Positions 26,084-35,342 of a DNA stretch of 64,000 nucleotides are shown here, piece by piece. Numbering within the stretch: position 1 is the first letter of the stretch; every line of letters starts with the position of its first letter. Both the position numbers and the translations under genes were made by a program. Source of the stretch: Nitrosomonas sp. Its GTDB lineage: Bacteria > Pseudomonadota > Gammaproteobacteria > Burkholderiales > Nitrosomonadaceae. Location of the stretch: contig JADJLM010000001.1 of assembly GCA_016710135.1 (NCBI GenBank), positions 992,001 to 1,056,000 on the forward strand. The letters are read 5' to 3'. Below the pieces are notes generated by a model that searched no databases, was not told where the DNA came from, and saw nothing but the letters and a program-made list of their open reading frames with translations.

Positions 26084-26341
26084 CTAAGGTTTTAGCAATC
26101 CTAACTTTTTGTAGATTGCTAGCGTTTTTCCTCTGATGTGGTTTTTATGGTTTTCATCAACATCAAATCTATGAAACATCAGCATTGTTTTTTTATGTTG
26201 CAGCATTGCTATTATTTTCATGCCGTCTAAATCTTTTCTATAGATTAATGTTTCAAAAGCATTCAATGCTTGGTCTTTGTCATTTGTATTAAAAGAGCGA
26301 TAAATTCTTTTTTTATTGTCACGTAAAAAAATATGAAACAT
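26084..26341 (-). CDS. Phage accessory protein of unknown function (85 aa)
   Basis: A small basic protein starting MFHIFLRDNKKRIYRSFNTN, with DQALNAFETLIYRKDLDGMK and GKTLAIYKKLGLLKP. It has no membrane segment and no motif that I know. It is on the opposite strand to the structural genes and divergent from the next gene, a common place for accessory genes in filamentous phages. Base composition matches the rest of the prophage. Coding is plausible but not certain. Confidence 0.5.
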   Translation of the reverse strand: MFHIFLRDNKKRIYRSFNTNDKDQALNAFETLIYRKDLDGMKIIAMLQHKKTMLMFHRFDVDENHKNHIRGKTLAIYKKLGLLKP

Positions 26342-26352
26342 CGTTATCTTGA

Positions 26353-26679
26353 TTGATCTGGATCTTTATCTGTATCGACGTGATTATTTTTATCTTTATG
26401 GATGCCAAACTTTATAACTATTACTGGTTTATTCGTTGTTATCGAGATAAGGCTGTTATTAGAAAATATTACAGGCTTGTAGCTAAAGAAAAAAAACGCC
26501 TAGAAAGTCTAGGCGTTGATAAAGAGGAGATAAGATTACTTTGTAGATTTCTTGCTAATACGAGAAACGCTCAGGCAGAAAAACGCCTCGAATCTTATCG
26601 AAAAAACCTTTTTAAAGCGTCAACTTTCCGTCTAGCCCATTTTCTCCTATTTAACATAATATACATTATACGCAATTAA
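26353..26679 (+). CDS. Possible phage accessory protein whose end is encoded by dif
   Basis: A 108-residue frame from a TTG at 26353; an ATG at 26398 gives 93 residues. It has a hydrophobic start, then a charged helical part (VAKEKKRLESLGVDKEEIRL, NTRNAQAEKRLESYRKNLF), and its last residues (FNIIYIIRN) are read from the dif site. The charged part looks like real coding sequence. In the circular phage the same frame would run on across att, antisense to the regulator gene, so the natural C-terminus differs. The minus-strand terminator at 26495-26517 lies inside it. Function unknown. Confidence 0.42.
   Translation: MIWIFICIDVIIFIFMDAKLYNYYWFIRCYRDKAVIRKYYRLVAKEKKRLESLGVDKEEIRLLCRFLANTRNAQAEKRLESYRKNLFKASTFRLAHFLLFNIIYIIRN
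26495..26517 (-). terminator. Strong intrinsic terminator for leftward transcripts
   Basis: On the minus strand AACGCCTAGA-CTT-TCTAGGCGTT is a perfect 10-bp stem with a 3-base loop followed by a T run. In the circular phage it lies about 80 bp after the predicted end of the extended regulator gene. In the integrated state it would stop transcription coming from the host DUF486/fumC side. Confidence 0.78.
26649..26676. other. dif: Chromosomal dif site (XerC/XerD target), right attachment site
   Basis: The 28 bp consist of the XerD arm ATTTAACATAA, the centre TATACA and the XerC-side arm TTATACGCAAT. The reverse complement of the E. coli dif site, as I know it, differs at only three positions, all in the XerC arm. 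The first 18 bp are repeated at the left end of the prophage. dif is where XerC/XerD resolve chromosome dimers, normally opposite the replication origin. Confidence 0.9.
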
Positions 26680-26718
26680 GTGTTTATTTCTGTCACTCAA
26701 AATTGCCGGGAGTTTAAG

Positions 26719-26729
26719 TTATGTTAAAT
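26719..26729. repeat. Inverted XerD-type half-site
   Basis: TTATGTTAAAT is the exact reverse complement of the XerD arm of the dif site 43 bp away. No good XerC-type arm adjoins it. It may be a remnant of an earlier Xer event, or chance. Confidence 0.35.
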
Positions 26730-26923
26730 AGAAATTTAGCCTCAGTTGGAATGTTTGGAAGTTTTATAAATTACCATAGCTTGTCAGTTATCAAGTTTTT
26801 TAAGTCTTTGGGTTTCATTGATTACTGAGTTAACGCTTTACTATGGATTCCAGTGAGGCTCGCTATGCTTGAACTCAAGTTTAAGTGAGGTGTATTATTT
26901 TGCGCACCGTTTTTTACAATGGT

Positions 26924-27284
26924 CTAATTAAGCTTATCTCTAAACATAAAATAAACCGCACCTACCATGCAACAATCCCGCCCATAAATAGTCTAACTTA
27001 AGTGGTTCTTTGAGATAGAAAATAGCAAATGGTACAAAAATACTGAGTGTAATGACTTCTTGTATTATTTTCAAATGTCCAACGCTTAAAACAGTGTAAC
27101 CTATTCGATTTGCAGGAACTTGAAAGAGATACTCAAAAAAAGCGACCGACCAGCTGATCAACGCCGCAATAAACCACGGTGATGAATTGAGTTCTTTTAG
27201 GTGCGCATACCAAGCAAAAGTCATGAAAACATTACTAATGATCAGTAAGATGATACTGATTAATATGGGATTGGTACTAACCAT
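26924..27284 (-). CDS. DUF486 (DMT-superfamily) membrane protein, frameshift near the end
   Basis: About 119 residues after repair. Three to four membrane helices are visible (PILISIILLIISNVFMTFAW, FIAALISWSVAFFEYLFQVP, VITLSIFVPFAIFYL). The motif VPANRIGYTVLSVGHLKIIQE is typical of the DUF486 family of small drug/metabolite-transporter-like proteins. As written the frame ends LLHGRCGLFYV. One extra base near 26970 explains this; removing it gives GLCMVGAVYFMFRDKLN and a stop at 26924-26926. Transport substrate unknown. It lies 6 bp after the fumC stop-codon side with the same orientation, probably in one transcript with fumC upstream. Confidence 0.8.
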
Positions 27285-27290
27285 ACCTGA

Positions 27291-28676
27291 TTAACCGACC
27301 ATTTTTTCAGGTATGACCCAACTGTCGAATTGCTCAACCGATAGATAGCCAAGTGCTACTGCTGCCTCTTTTAGAGAACTATTATCGCGATAAGCCTTTT
27401 TTGCGATTTCAGCTGCTTTGTCATAACCGATATGAGGGTTCAATGCAGTCACTAACATGAGCGAATTTCGCATTAATTGATCGATGCGGTCAGTGTCAGC
27501 AGTAATTCCGCTTGCACAGTGTTCATTAAAACTAATACATCCATCCGCTAGCAGTCGTATACTTTGCAGAAAATTATGGATAATTAATGGCTTCATTACA
27601 TTCAGCTCAAAATTACCTAATGCACCGCCCATATTAATTGCAACATCATTACCCATTACTTGACAACATAGCATCGTCATCGCTTCTGATTGAGTTGGAT
27701 TGACTTTGCCTGGCATGATCGAGCTACCTGGTTCATTCTCTGGTATCTTAATTTCACCGATTCCACAACGAGGTCCAGATGCTAACCAGCGGATATCATT
27801 AGCAATTTTCATCAAGGATGCAGCTAACGTTTTTAAAACACCGTGTGCATGCACAAGTGCATCGTTAGCAGCCAGCGCTTCAAATTTATTAGGTGCTGAT
27901 ATAAAAGGAAACTGAGTTAAGCACGCTATCTCTGTAGCAACTCGGTGAGCAAATTCTGGGTGAGTATTTAATCCCGTTCCAACGGCTGTTCCGCCTAGTG
28001 CGATTTCATTTAAGTGAGGTAAAGCAGCCTTTAAGTGAGTCAACCCATGATCTAATTGTGCTACATATCCTGAGAATTCCTGACCTAATGTCAATGGAGT
28101 CGCATCTTGCAGATGTGTTCGTCCAATTTTGACGATATGCTTAAATGATTCTGCTTTTAAAGCTAGTGTATTCCGAAGTAGTTCTATCGCAGGTATTAAG
28201 TGATTACAAATCGCTTGAACAGCGGCAATGTGCATTGCGGTTGGAAAGACATCATTTGAAGATTGAGCCTTATTAACGTCATCATTGGGGTGGATTCTAC
28301 GTAGATTGCCCCGCCCTCCTCCTAATATTTCTGAAGCGCGATTTGCTATTACTTCATTCACATTCATATTTGTTTGTGTGCCAGAGCCGGTTTGCCAAAC
28401 AGCCAATGGAAAATCAGCGCTATGTTGGCCAGCAACTATTTCATCTGCTGCAGCAATAATTGCTTGTGCACGTATATTCTCAAGTAGTCCTAACTCCAGA
28501 TTCACTTTGGCTGCTGCACGCTTAACTAAAGCCAAGGCTTGAATCAAAGCAATAGGCATTTTTTCGGTGGAGATTTTAAAATTAAGCAGTGAACGTTGTG
28601 TTTGCGCGCCCCACAAAGCATCTTCTGATACTTGAATTTCACCCATTGAATCATGTTCATATCTGAATTTTTTCAT
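27291..28676 (-). CDS. fumC: Class II fumarate hydratase
   Basis: A 461-residue protein, the usual length, with all signature blocks of the fumarase/aspartase superfamily: WGAQTQRSLLNF near the N-terminus, QTGSGTQTNMNVNEV, IGRTHLQDATPLTLGQE, and the catalytic loop GSSIMPGKVNPTQSEAM at about residues 317-333. It is the oxygen-stable, iron-independent enzyme that interconverts fumarate and malate in the TCA cycle. It is the first sizeable host gene right of dif, and the small DUF486 gene follows it on the same strand. Confidence 0.97.
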   Translation of the reverse strand: MKKFRYEHDSMGEIQVSEDALWGAQTQRSLLNFKISTEKMPIALIQALALVKRAAAKVNLELGLLENIRAQAIIAAADEIVAGQHSADFPLAVWQTGSGTQTNMNVNEVIANRASEILGGGRGNLRRIHPNDDVNKAQSSNDVFPTAMHIAAVQAICNHLIPAIELLRNTLALKAESFKHIVKIGRTHLQDATPLTLGQEFSGYVAQLDHGLTHLKAALPHLNEIALGGTAVGTGLNTHPEFAHRVATEIACLTQFPFISAPNKFEALAANDALVHAHGVLKTLAASLMKIANDIRWLASGPRCGIGEIKIPENEPGSSIMPGKVNPTQSEAMTMLCCQVMGNDVAINMGGALGNFELNVMKPLIIHNFLQSIRLLADGCISFNEHCASGITADTDRIDQLMRNSLMLVTALNPHIGYDKAAEIAKKAYRDNSSLKEAAVALGYLSVEQFDSWVIPEKMVG

Positions 28677-28747
28677 ACAAAAATTGACCGTTGAGTTAGC
28701 GCAATGCTAAACGTTTTAGTGTGTATTAGATTGTTCGTTAATGGCTT

Positions 28748-29131
28748 CTAATATAACGGGTAAAGGTAGTTTCCAGTTTTTTTGCGATGTTCTACGATTA
28801 CATTCGTAAAAATTCCACCTCGAACAAAGAATTTTGCAGTGATTCGAATAAATCGAGGCTTGAGAAGCGCGATGAGATCATCGAGAATTTGATTGGTAAC
28901 TGCTTCATGAAATACACCTTGGTCACGAAAAGACCAGATATACAACTTCAAGCTTTTTAACTCGATACATTTTTTATCGGGTATATAGTCCAATATGAGA
29001 CGTGCAAAATCAGGTTGCCCCGTTTTAGGGCAAAGGCACGTAAATTCAGGTATCTCCATATGAATACGATAATCCCGATTCGGAAAAAGGATTATCAAAA
29101 GCTTCCATTTTTTGGAGGGTTTATTCAGCAT
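28748..29131 (-). CDS. queF: 7-cyano-7-deazaguanine reductase (short QueF)
   Basis: The protein is 127 residues, the short T-fold form. RDYRIHMEIPEFTCLCPKTG holds the active-site cysteine, then GQPDFARL, CIELKSLKLYIWSFRDQGVF and HEAVTNQILDDLIAL are the family blocks. It reduces preQ0 to preQ1 with NADPH in queuosine synthesis. The segment KKWKLLIILFPNRD departs from the expected KKLEAFDNPFPNRD pattern. One base missing near 29105 and one extra A in the run 29084-29088 account for it exactly, so two compensating indels probably lie here and the real N-terminus is normal. No other queuosine gene is in view. Confidence 0.92.
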   Translation of the reverse strand: MLNKPSKKWKLLIILFPNRDYRIHMEIPEFTCLCPKTGQPDFARLILDYIPDKKCIELKSLKLYIWSFRDQGVFHEAVTNQILDDLIALLKPRFIRITAKFFVRGGIFTNVIVEHRKKTGNYLYPLY

Positions 29132-29225
29132 GCATTACATTCCATCTAGGATTGATTAAGTGAATTCAGATAAAATAAGGTAAAACGATTTAGTCCTGAA
29201 TTATACCAACTATTTACCCTCCCAA

Positions 29226-32200
29226 TTGCGCCTCTTCCAAATCAAACTTGCTGGTTTTAAAACGTTTGTTGAACCCACTACGATCACGATTCCAGGAAAA
29301 CTAGTTGGTATTGTTGGGCCAAATGGATGTGGAAAATCGAATGTTATTGATGCTGTCCGCTGGGTTTTAGGTGAATCACGTGCTGGTACTTTACGCGGCG
29401 ACTCGATTCAAGATGTAATTTTTAGTGGCTCTATCAATCGAAAACCAGTTGGTCGAGCCAGCGTCGAACTGATTTTCGATAACACCTTAAGTAAAATTAC
29501 AAATCAATGGTCATCTTATACAGAAATCTCCATTAAGCGTGTCGTGCAAAGAGACGGTGATTCTGCTTACTTCATCAATAATACGCATGTCAGACGTCGG
29601 GACATTATTGATCTTTTCTTGGGAACGGGTGTAAGTAGTCGCGGCTATGCCATTATTGAACAAGGAATGATTTCTCGCATTGTAGAGGCCAAACCTCAAG
29701 AGTTACGGTCATTTCTAGAAGAGGCTGCAGGTATCGCCAAATATCGTGAACGTCGCCATGAAACGGAGTTACGTTTAGTTGACGCAAGATCGAATTTATT
29801 GCGTGTAAAAGATATTTTACAAGAGCTTGAGAAACAATTACTTCACGTTAAAGAACAAGCTGCTACTGCGCAACGCTTTAATACATTGCAAGCAGAATTA
29901 CGCCAGGTTAATAGTTTGCTATGGCTCCATAGTCAGCAAGAAGCAACTAATTTACGAATTAAAGCATCAACTGAAATTGAACAATTAACCCTTAAACTTG
30001 AAAAGGAAGCTAGTAATCTACATGAATTCGATAAAAACCTTGAGGCACTGCGAATTCAACATTCCGCTATCAGTGATGATCATCAACATGCACAAGCTTC
30101 GTTATATGCCATTGAAGCGAAGCTTGCTCGAACCGAGCAAGAATTAAGACATAGAGAAGAAAACAAGCAAGCTATCCAACTCCAGATTGATGAAGCAAAT
30201 ATGCAGCTTGAACGCAATCAATCAAATAAAAATCAAGCATTAAATGAATTAACGCATTTATATCTTAATAAAGAAGAAATCGATAACCTGCAAAAAGAAA
30301 GCCGACAACAGTATGAGACAGAAAATGAAACATTACCTGAGCTAGAACATGCATTCCGAATCACGCAAAATGAACTCTCTCTTGTAAAACAAAAATATGC
30401 TGTTACTCAAGAGACCAGTAAATTTTTATTCAATCAATTAGCGCACTGTGAAAAAACCATTCATCAGTCGAATCAAAAACGAGAACGATTAATCCAAGAA
30501 AAAAATACCCAGGTTGATAGTTATCAAGAAAAAATTATTACTCTGCAAACCGCGCTAGAGCAAGTGACGCTTGATATTGAGTCAAAACAAATTGCGTTAA
30601 CCGAAATCGATGATCAGCTTATCACTTTGGAGCAATCCAGGAAAGAAACACTTCAGACAGTTCAACATGTGCAACAACAATTAACGTCAGTAAAAGCACG
30701 CCATGACGCATTAGCTCGATTGCAACACCAATTAGAAAATAATGAAGCATTAACGCGATGGATAACCCATAATCAACTTGATCAATTGCCACGATTATGG
30801 CAGCACGTTGAAATTGAAGCCGGTTGGGAAGGTGCATTGGAATCCCTATTACAAGAACGACTTAACGCAGTTTTAGTAAATCGCTTGGAAGCTACACTAG
30901 AATGGACTAGTACAGCTCCTGGACCATGGCATGTTATAGAAGAATGTTTGAATAATGGGAGTATAGAAAATAGCGCTTTACCGATTGATTTCACAAACAA
31001 TACTGACGAAAACGGTTTTCCGAAAGAAGAATCTCTGAGCTCACTTGTTAATTTTACTCATTTAGGTATCGAAAAAATCGTAAAACAATGGTTACAAGGA
31101 GTATTTACGATAAGTGATATCAAAACGGGATTGCGTTTCCGGCATGAATTGGCGCCAACTGAACGATTTATTACTTCTGAAGGCCATTTAATTTCACAAT
31201 ATAGTTTATTTTATTACGCACCGAATGCTCAGTTTCACGGTGTGCTACAGCGCCAACGCGAGATAATTCAACTTAATAGTTTGATTGACCAACACCATAA
31301 AGAATTTCTCGATATCAATGAAATCTATTCAGAAATAGAGAAAAACAACGAACGTTGTAAACAAACTCGCTCAACATTGCAACATGAGCTATCTCAAACA
31401 AAACAAGCTAAGCATGATTTATCCCTGGAATTAGTAAAACTATCTGAATTTACGCAACGAATTCACTATCGAAATCAGCAAATCGATGAGGAATTGATGG
31501 ATATTTCAATGCAAATAGAGACTGAAACAATACAAAAGCAAGAAGTAGAATCGAATCTAGCAATGTATAAAGTTGAAATAGAACAATTGAGTTTTCAAAT
31601 CGATCAGCTCAATGAATCCGTTGAATCAGCAGAAAAAGAACTTATTGCCCATCGTCAGTTAGTGCAACATTTATCAAATAAATGGCGAGACTCTGTGATG
31701 CAATTCAACGACTGCCAAAATAAAATTACTCAAAATGAAAATAATGTCAATAATCTTGATCAATCTTCTGAAGTATTTCTGAGTAATATCGAAAAACTAA
31801 AGCAATCGCTGTATTTATTTGAGAATAAGGATCTACAACTTTACCTTCATGAGCAAACCGATGAGCGCGTTCTGTGTGAGCAATCGGTTACTAAATACCG
31901 TCAAGCACTTGAAGAAATTGTTCAAATAATACGCAACTCTGAATTGGCTCGAATGCATGCAGAACAAACTATCAATCAATATAAAGAGCGAGTTAATGAA
32001 TTAAAACTCAAGCATCAAGAAGCCTATTTAATAGAAAATCAGCTTAATGAAAAATTGATTGAGAGCGGCTCCGATATCAACGCACTTCTACCCCAAATAC
32101 AAAAAGTTAAACCATCAGTATTAAAAACTGAGTTAAATAGAATCAATACAGAGCTAGCGTCTGTGGGACTCGTAAACCTTGCAGCAATCGAAGAGTTGCA

Positions 32201-32793
32201 AGCGATTCAAAGTCGTTTTACATTTCTTGATTTACAGTCTACCGATTTAGAAAATGCAGTTATGACTTTGGAGAACGCGATCCATCAAATTGATGGAGAA
32301 ACGCGCGAGCGCTTGCAAGCAACATTTGATCGCGTAAATTTATTATTTCATGAATTATTTACTTCAGTTTTTGGTGGCGGTAGTGCCAAGTTAACGCTAA
32401 GTGGTGAAGAGATTCTTGATGCTACGATCCAATTAATTGCACAACCCCAGGCAAAAAAATAACTCAATTCATCTTTTGTCTGGGGGCGAAAAAGCGTTAA
32501 CCGCGCTTACGCTTATTTTCTCGTTATTTCAACTGAATCCAGCCCCATTTTGTCTACTTGATGAAGTCGATGCACCACTGGATGATATTAATGCAATGCG
32601 TTTCTGTGAGCTCGTTATGCGCATGTCTAATGAAACGCAATTTTTATTTATCAGCCACAATAAAATTTCTATGCAAATGGCGGAACAACTCATTGGCGTT
32701 ACGATGGCAGAGCAAGGTGTTTCACGAATCGTTTCTGTTAATTTTGATAATACGATAAATTCTATGCAAGATCATGAAGCAGGACTCGTCTAA
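29226..32793 (+). CDS. smc: SMC chromosome-partition ATPase, split by a frameshift
   Basis: About 1188 residues after repair. The start codon is TTG at 29226 (MRLFQIKLAGFKTFV). The N-terminal ATPase half has Walker A GPNGCGKSN at about 32-40 and RGYAIIEQGMISRIV; coiled coils and a hinge follow (about 170-1000). The frame breaks at 32445-32459. Adding one C to the C4 run and one A to the A7 run gives QPPGKKNNSIHLLSGGEKAL, the expected signature region, and then Walker B FCLLDEVDAPLDD. SMC with ScpA/ScpB organises the chromosome, and scpA lies at the end of this window. A broken smc would usually be harmful, so error in the sequence is the better explanation. Confidence 0.92.
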
Positions 32794-32866
32794 AACTTAC
32801 TATCAGATTACTTATTAGTAGCTATAATTGACATTTAAAAAAGCTGAATCAAGTTTAATAATATGA

Positions 32867-34012
32867 ATGGATCAAAGTATGAGTGATTTACAAATTAGCC
32901 TAATCATAATTGGCGCGATTATTATCGCCGGTGTTGCTATTTTTAATTGGGTACAACAGATCCGATATCAACGAAATATTAAGAAAGCATTTGAACATGA
33001 TCATGAAGATGCACTACTAAAACCGAGTAAGTTTGTATCGAAAGAAGAAAGGATTGAACCTAAATTTGGTCATCAATCTAATGAGCCCGAATTAGAATCA
33101 ATTGCACCAATCGCTCCTTCTTCTGAAGATAATTCTATAACTTCTACAAATATTTCTGTAACACCGACAATTGAGCAAAAGTCAATTCATATTGATAGCG
33201 TAATCAATTACATCACAGCAATTACCGCAGCCGACTTAATTACTCATGACAAATTAACTGAGTTACTCCAACAAAAATTTGATTTCGGTAAACCTGTAAC
33301 ATGGTACGGTCTTAATCGCGATGCACAAGCATGGGAAGAAATTACTATTGAAATATTGCATGGTCGAGGATTCTATTCTCAATTGAAAGGATGCCTCCAA
33401 CTTGCGGATCGGGCGGGACCAGTAAGTGAGGTCAATTTATCAAAATTTCGGGATATGGTTGAGGATTTTGCATCACAATTAAATGTCAATGCCGAGTGCC
33501 CTGATATTGCTCAATCTCACGCGAATGCGATAACACTTGATAAGTTCTGTGCTGATGTGGATGTTGTGTTAGGAATCAATGTCGTCAGTAAAGATGGCGG
33601 TGCTTTTGTAGGTACTAAAATTAGAGCAATGGCTGAAGCATCAGGATTTAAACTCGAATCAGAAGGTATGTTTAGATTTCGTGATGAAAATAACGCAATA
33701 TTATTTTCGCTTTGTAATTATGAAACGACACCATTCTCTCCCGCCAACATGCGAACGCTCACCACTCATGGTATTACTTTCTTATTTGATGTACCTCGTG
33801 TTGCAAATGGTGAAAAAGTTTTTGAGCAAATGGCCCATCTCGCTAAACTTTTCGCATCAACCTTAAATGGCATCATGGTGGACGACAATCGTGTGCCATT
33901 GAGTGATAATGGTCTAAAGCGGAGTAAACAGCAATTGAAAAATATTCAAGCCGCAATGTCAGCCCATAATATTCCAGCTGGCAGCGACGTTGCACTTAAA
34001 CTATTTGTTTAG
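32867..34012 (+). CDS. zipA: ZipA-like FtsZ-binding division protein
   Basis: A 381-residue protein. An N-terminal membrane helix (ISLIIIGAIIIAGVAIFNWV) is followed by a low-complexity charged/Pro-Ser-Thr linker (about 40-110) and a C-terminal globular domain (about 230-381) with FRFRDENNAILFSLCNYETT and FDVPRVANGEKVFEQM, matching the ZipA C-terminal FtsZ-binding fold. ZipA tethers FtsZ to the membrane in the early divisome. In many betaproteobacteria zipA follows smc and precedes ligA. Here the next gene is a CDGSH protein, and no ligA is seen. The ATG four codons downstream is another possible start. Confidence 0.85.
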   Translation: MDQSMSDLQISLIIIGAIIIAGVAIFNWVQQIRYQRNIKKAFEHDHEDALLKPSKFVSKEERIEPKFGHQSNEPELESIAPIAPSSEDNSITSTNISVTPTIEQKSIHIDSVINYITAITAADLITHDKLTELLQQKFDFGKPVTWYGLNRDAQAWEEITIEILHGRGFYSQLKGCLQLADRAGPVSEVNLSKFRDMVEDFASQLNVNAECPDIAQSHANAITLDKFCADVDVVLGINVVSKDGGAFVGTKIRAMAEASGFKLESEGMFRFRDENNAILFSLCNYETTPFSPANMRTLTTHGITFLFDVPRVANGEKVFEQMAHLAKLFASTLNGIMVDDNRVPLSDNGLKRSKQQLKNIQAAMSAHNIPAGSDVALKLFV

Positions 34013-34042
34013 AATTAAAAACTTGGTTAAGAAGGATATTCA

Positions 34043-34276
34043 ATGAATGAGGTTAAAAAATTCTCGCCGATTGAAGTAACACTAGAAGCAAATCGGCAAT
34101 ATTATTGGTGTGCATGTGGTTTAAGCAAGTCTCAGCCTTTTTGCGATGGTTCACATAAAGGCACTGGTATAACCCCACTAGCCTTTAGTGTTGAACAAAC
34201 TAAATCTGCCTGGCTTTGTACCTGCAAGAAAACTGCTAATAAACCCTATTGTGATGGTACACACAATAAAATTTAG
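34043..34276 (+). CDS. Two-cluster CDGSH iron-sulfur protein
   Basis: A 77-residue protein with two CDGSH-type motifs, CACGLSKSQPFCDGSH at about residues 22-37 and CTCKKTANKPYCDGTH at about 57-72. Each C-x-C-x10-C-x3-H pattern should bind one redox-active 2Fe-2S cluster. Bacterial proteins of this kind are small soluble electron or cluster carriers of unsettled role. A ribosome-binding site GAAGGA lies just before the ATG. It follows zipA by 30 bp on the same strand. Confidence 0.88.
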   Translation: MNEVKKFSPIEVTLEANRQYYWCACGLSKSQPFCDGSHKGTGITPLAFSVEQTKSAWLCTCKKTANKPYCDGTHNKI

Positions 34277-34322
34277 CCAAATCCAATTTGGTCATTTAAT
34301 ATCTTAATATTTAGTTGAATTT

Positions 34323-35342
34323 ATGCAGGTAAGCTGGTCGGAGTTATACTGGCGGCGATTAACACCACTTCATGCAATTTTATGGCCAGCAAGTTTACTT
34401 CTTGAGCTGTCGTATAAACTTAAGCGCGCTGCATATCGCTATGGCTTGTTCTCAACATCACGATACCCTATTCCGCTTATCCTTGTTGATAGTATAACGG
34501 TCAACGGTATTGACAAGTCGGCATTGATTGTCTGGTTGGTCAACTTCCTAACGTCTAACGGTTTACGTCCTGCTGTTATTAGTTGTAGCCACCCTGATGG
34601 CTATCAGCAATTATCTGCTGAAGTGACTTCTTCAAGCGATATAGGTCAAGTTGGGGATACCGCTTTATTTCTGGCCTTTCATTGTAATAAATATAATTGC
34701 CCCGTTTGGATTGGGCAGGATAACGGTACTGTCGGACTGGATCTACTAAAGATATACCCTGATCGGAACATATTGATATGCGATGATGGATTACATGATT
34801 ATCATTTGTTTCGTGATTTAGAAATATTAGTTTTAGATACCGATAAATATTATTATGGCAATGGCTTTACTTTGCCAGCAGGCCCACTTCGAGATAATCT
34901 CACTCGATTGAATTGTGCCGATGCAGTTGTTTTACACGAAAAAAAACCAACAATCTTTTGATCAAGTCGATAGCTCAAAAATTTACTATGCCAAAACGAG
35001 CAGTAGCAAATTTATTAATTTTTATCATGCTAGCGATCATTTTTAAAAATTACCACATCGAGTAACAGACTACATGCAATCGCTGGTACTAAGTATGCCA
35101 AGAGTTTCTTTGACCAGTTATCTTACTTGAATCTTGCTGTGAGCAAACAATCGATACTAAATGAATCACAATTTACCAAACGTTATATTGATTCACTTAA
35201 TGCAGATATTATCTTGATTAAAGAGGAAGATGCAGTTAAATGTCTGAGCGTTATAGATGATCGCTTTTGGATTTTGAAAGAATCGATCGTTGCAAACACT
35301 GCGCTACAAGTAATGTTATTAAATAAACTAAGAGAAAAATTT
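34323..35342 (+). pseudogene. lpxK: Degenerate lipid A 4'-kinase gene (lpxK-like)
   Basis: The overall LpxK plan is readable: WRRLTPLHAILWPASLL at the start, VIWLVNFL-like helix after the P-loop, QVGDTALFLAF, CPVWIGQDN, ILICDDGLHDYHLFRDLEI, LPAGPLRDNLTRLNCADAVV, then in other frames ITTSSNRLHAIAGTKYAKSF and LNADIILIKEEDAVKC. But the P-loop expected as GGTGKT reads NGIDKS, the RGYGG segment reads CSHPDGY, and DDGLQH reads DDGLHD. Two frameshifts (near 34955 and 35045) break it as well. Changed catalytic motifs plus frameshifts mean a real pseudogene, not just sequencing noise. The final frame has no stop and runs straight into the Trm112-like gene. Confidence 0.75.

Larger units (their letters stand above)
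20237..26666 (+). mobile_element. Inovirus (filamentous phage) prophage integrated at dif
   Basis: About 6.4 kb bounded by the direct repeat ATTTAACATAATATACAT (20237-20254 and 26649-26666). The gene order is that of an inovirus: divergent regulator, ssDNA-binding protein, gene II-type Rep, small membrane proteins, major coat protein with signal peptide, adsorption-type protein, DUF2523 protein, Zot ATPase, then accessory genes. There is no integrase gene, as expected for an element that uses the host XerC/XerD. The right repeat lies in a complete dif site, so the chromosome keeps a working resolution site. Structural genes look intact except the adsorption gene, which carries three frameshifts. 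No known phage name is claimed. Confidence 0.93.

Noticed and set aside
26084..26679. Toxin-antitoxin or immunity genes at the prophage right end
   Set aside because: The two small frames show no toxin, antitoxin or superinfection-exclusion motif; left as unknown.
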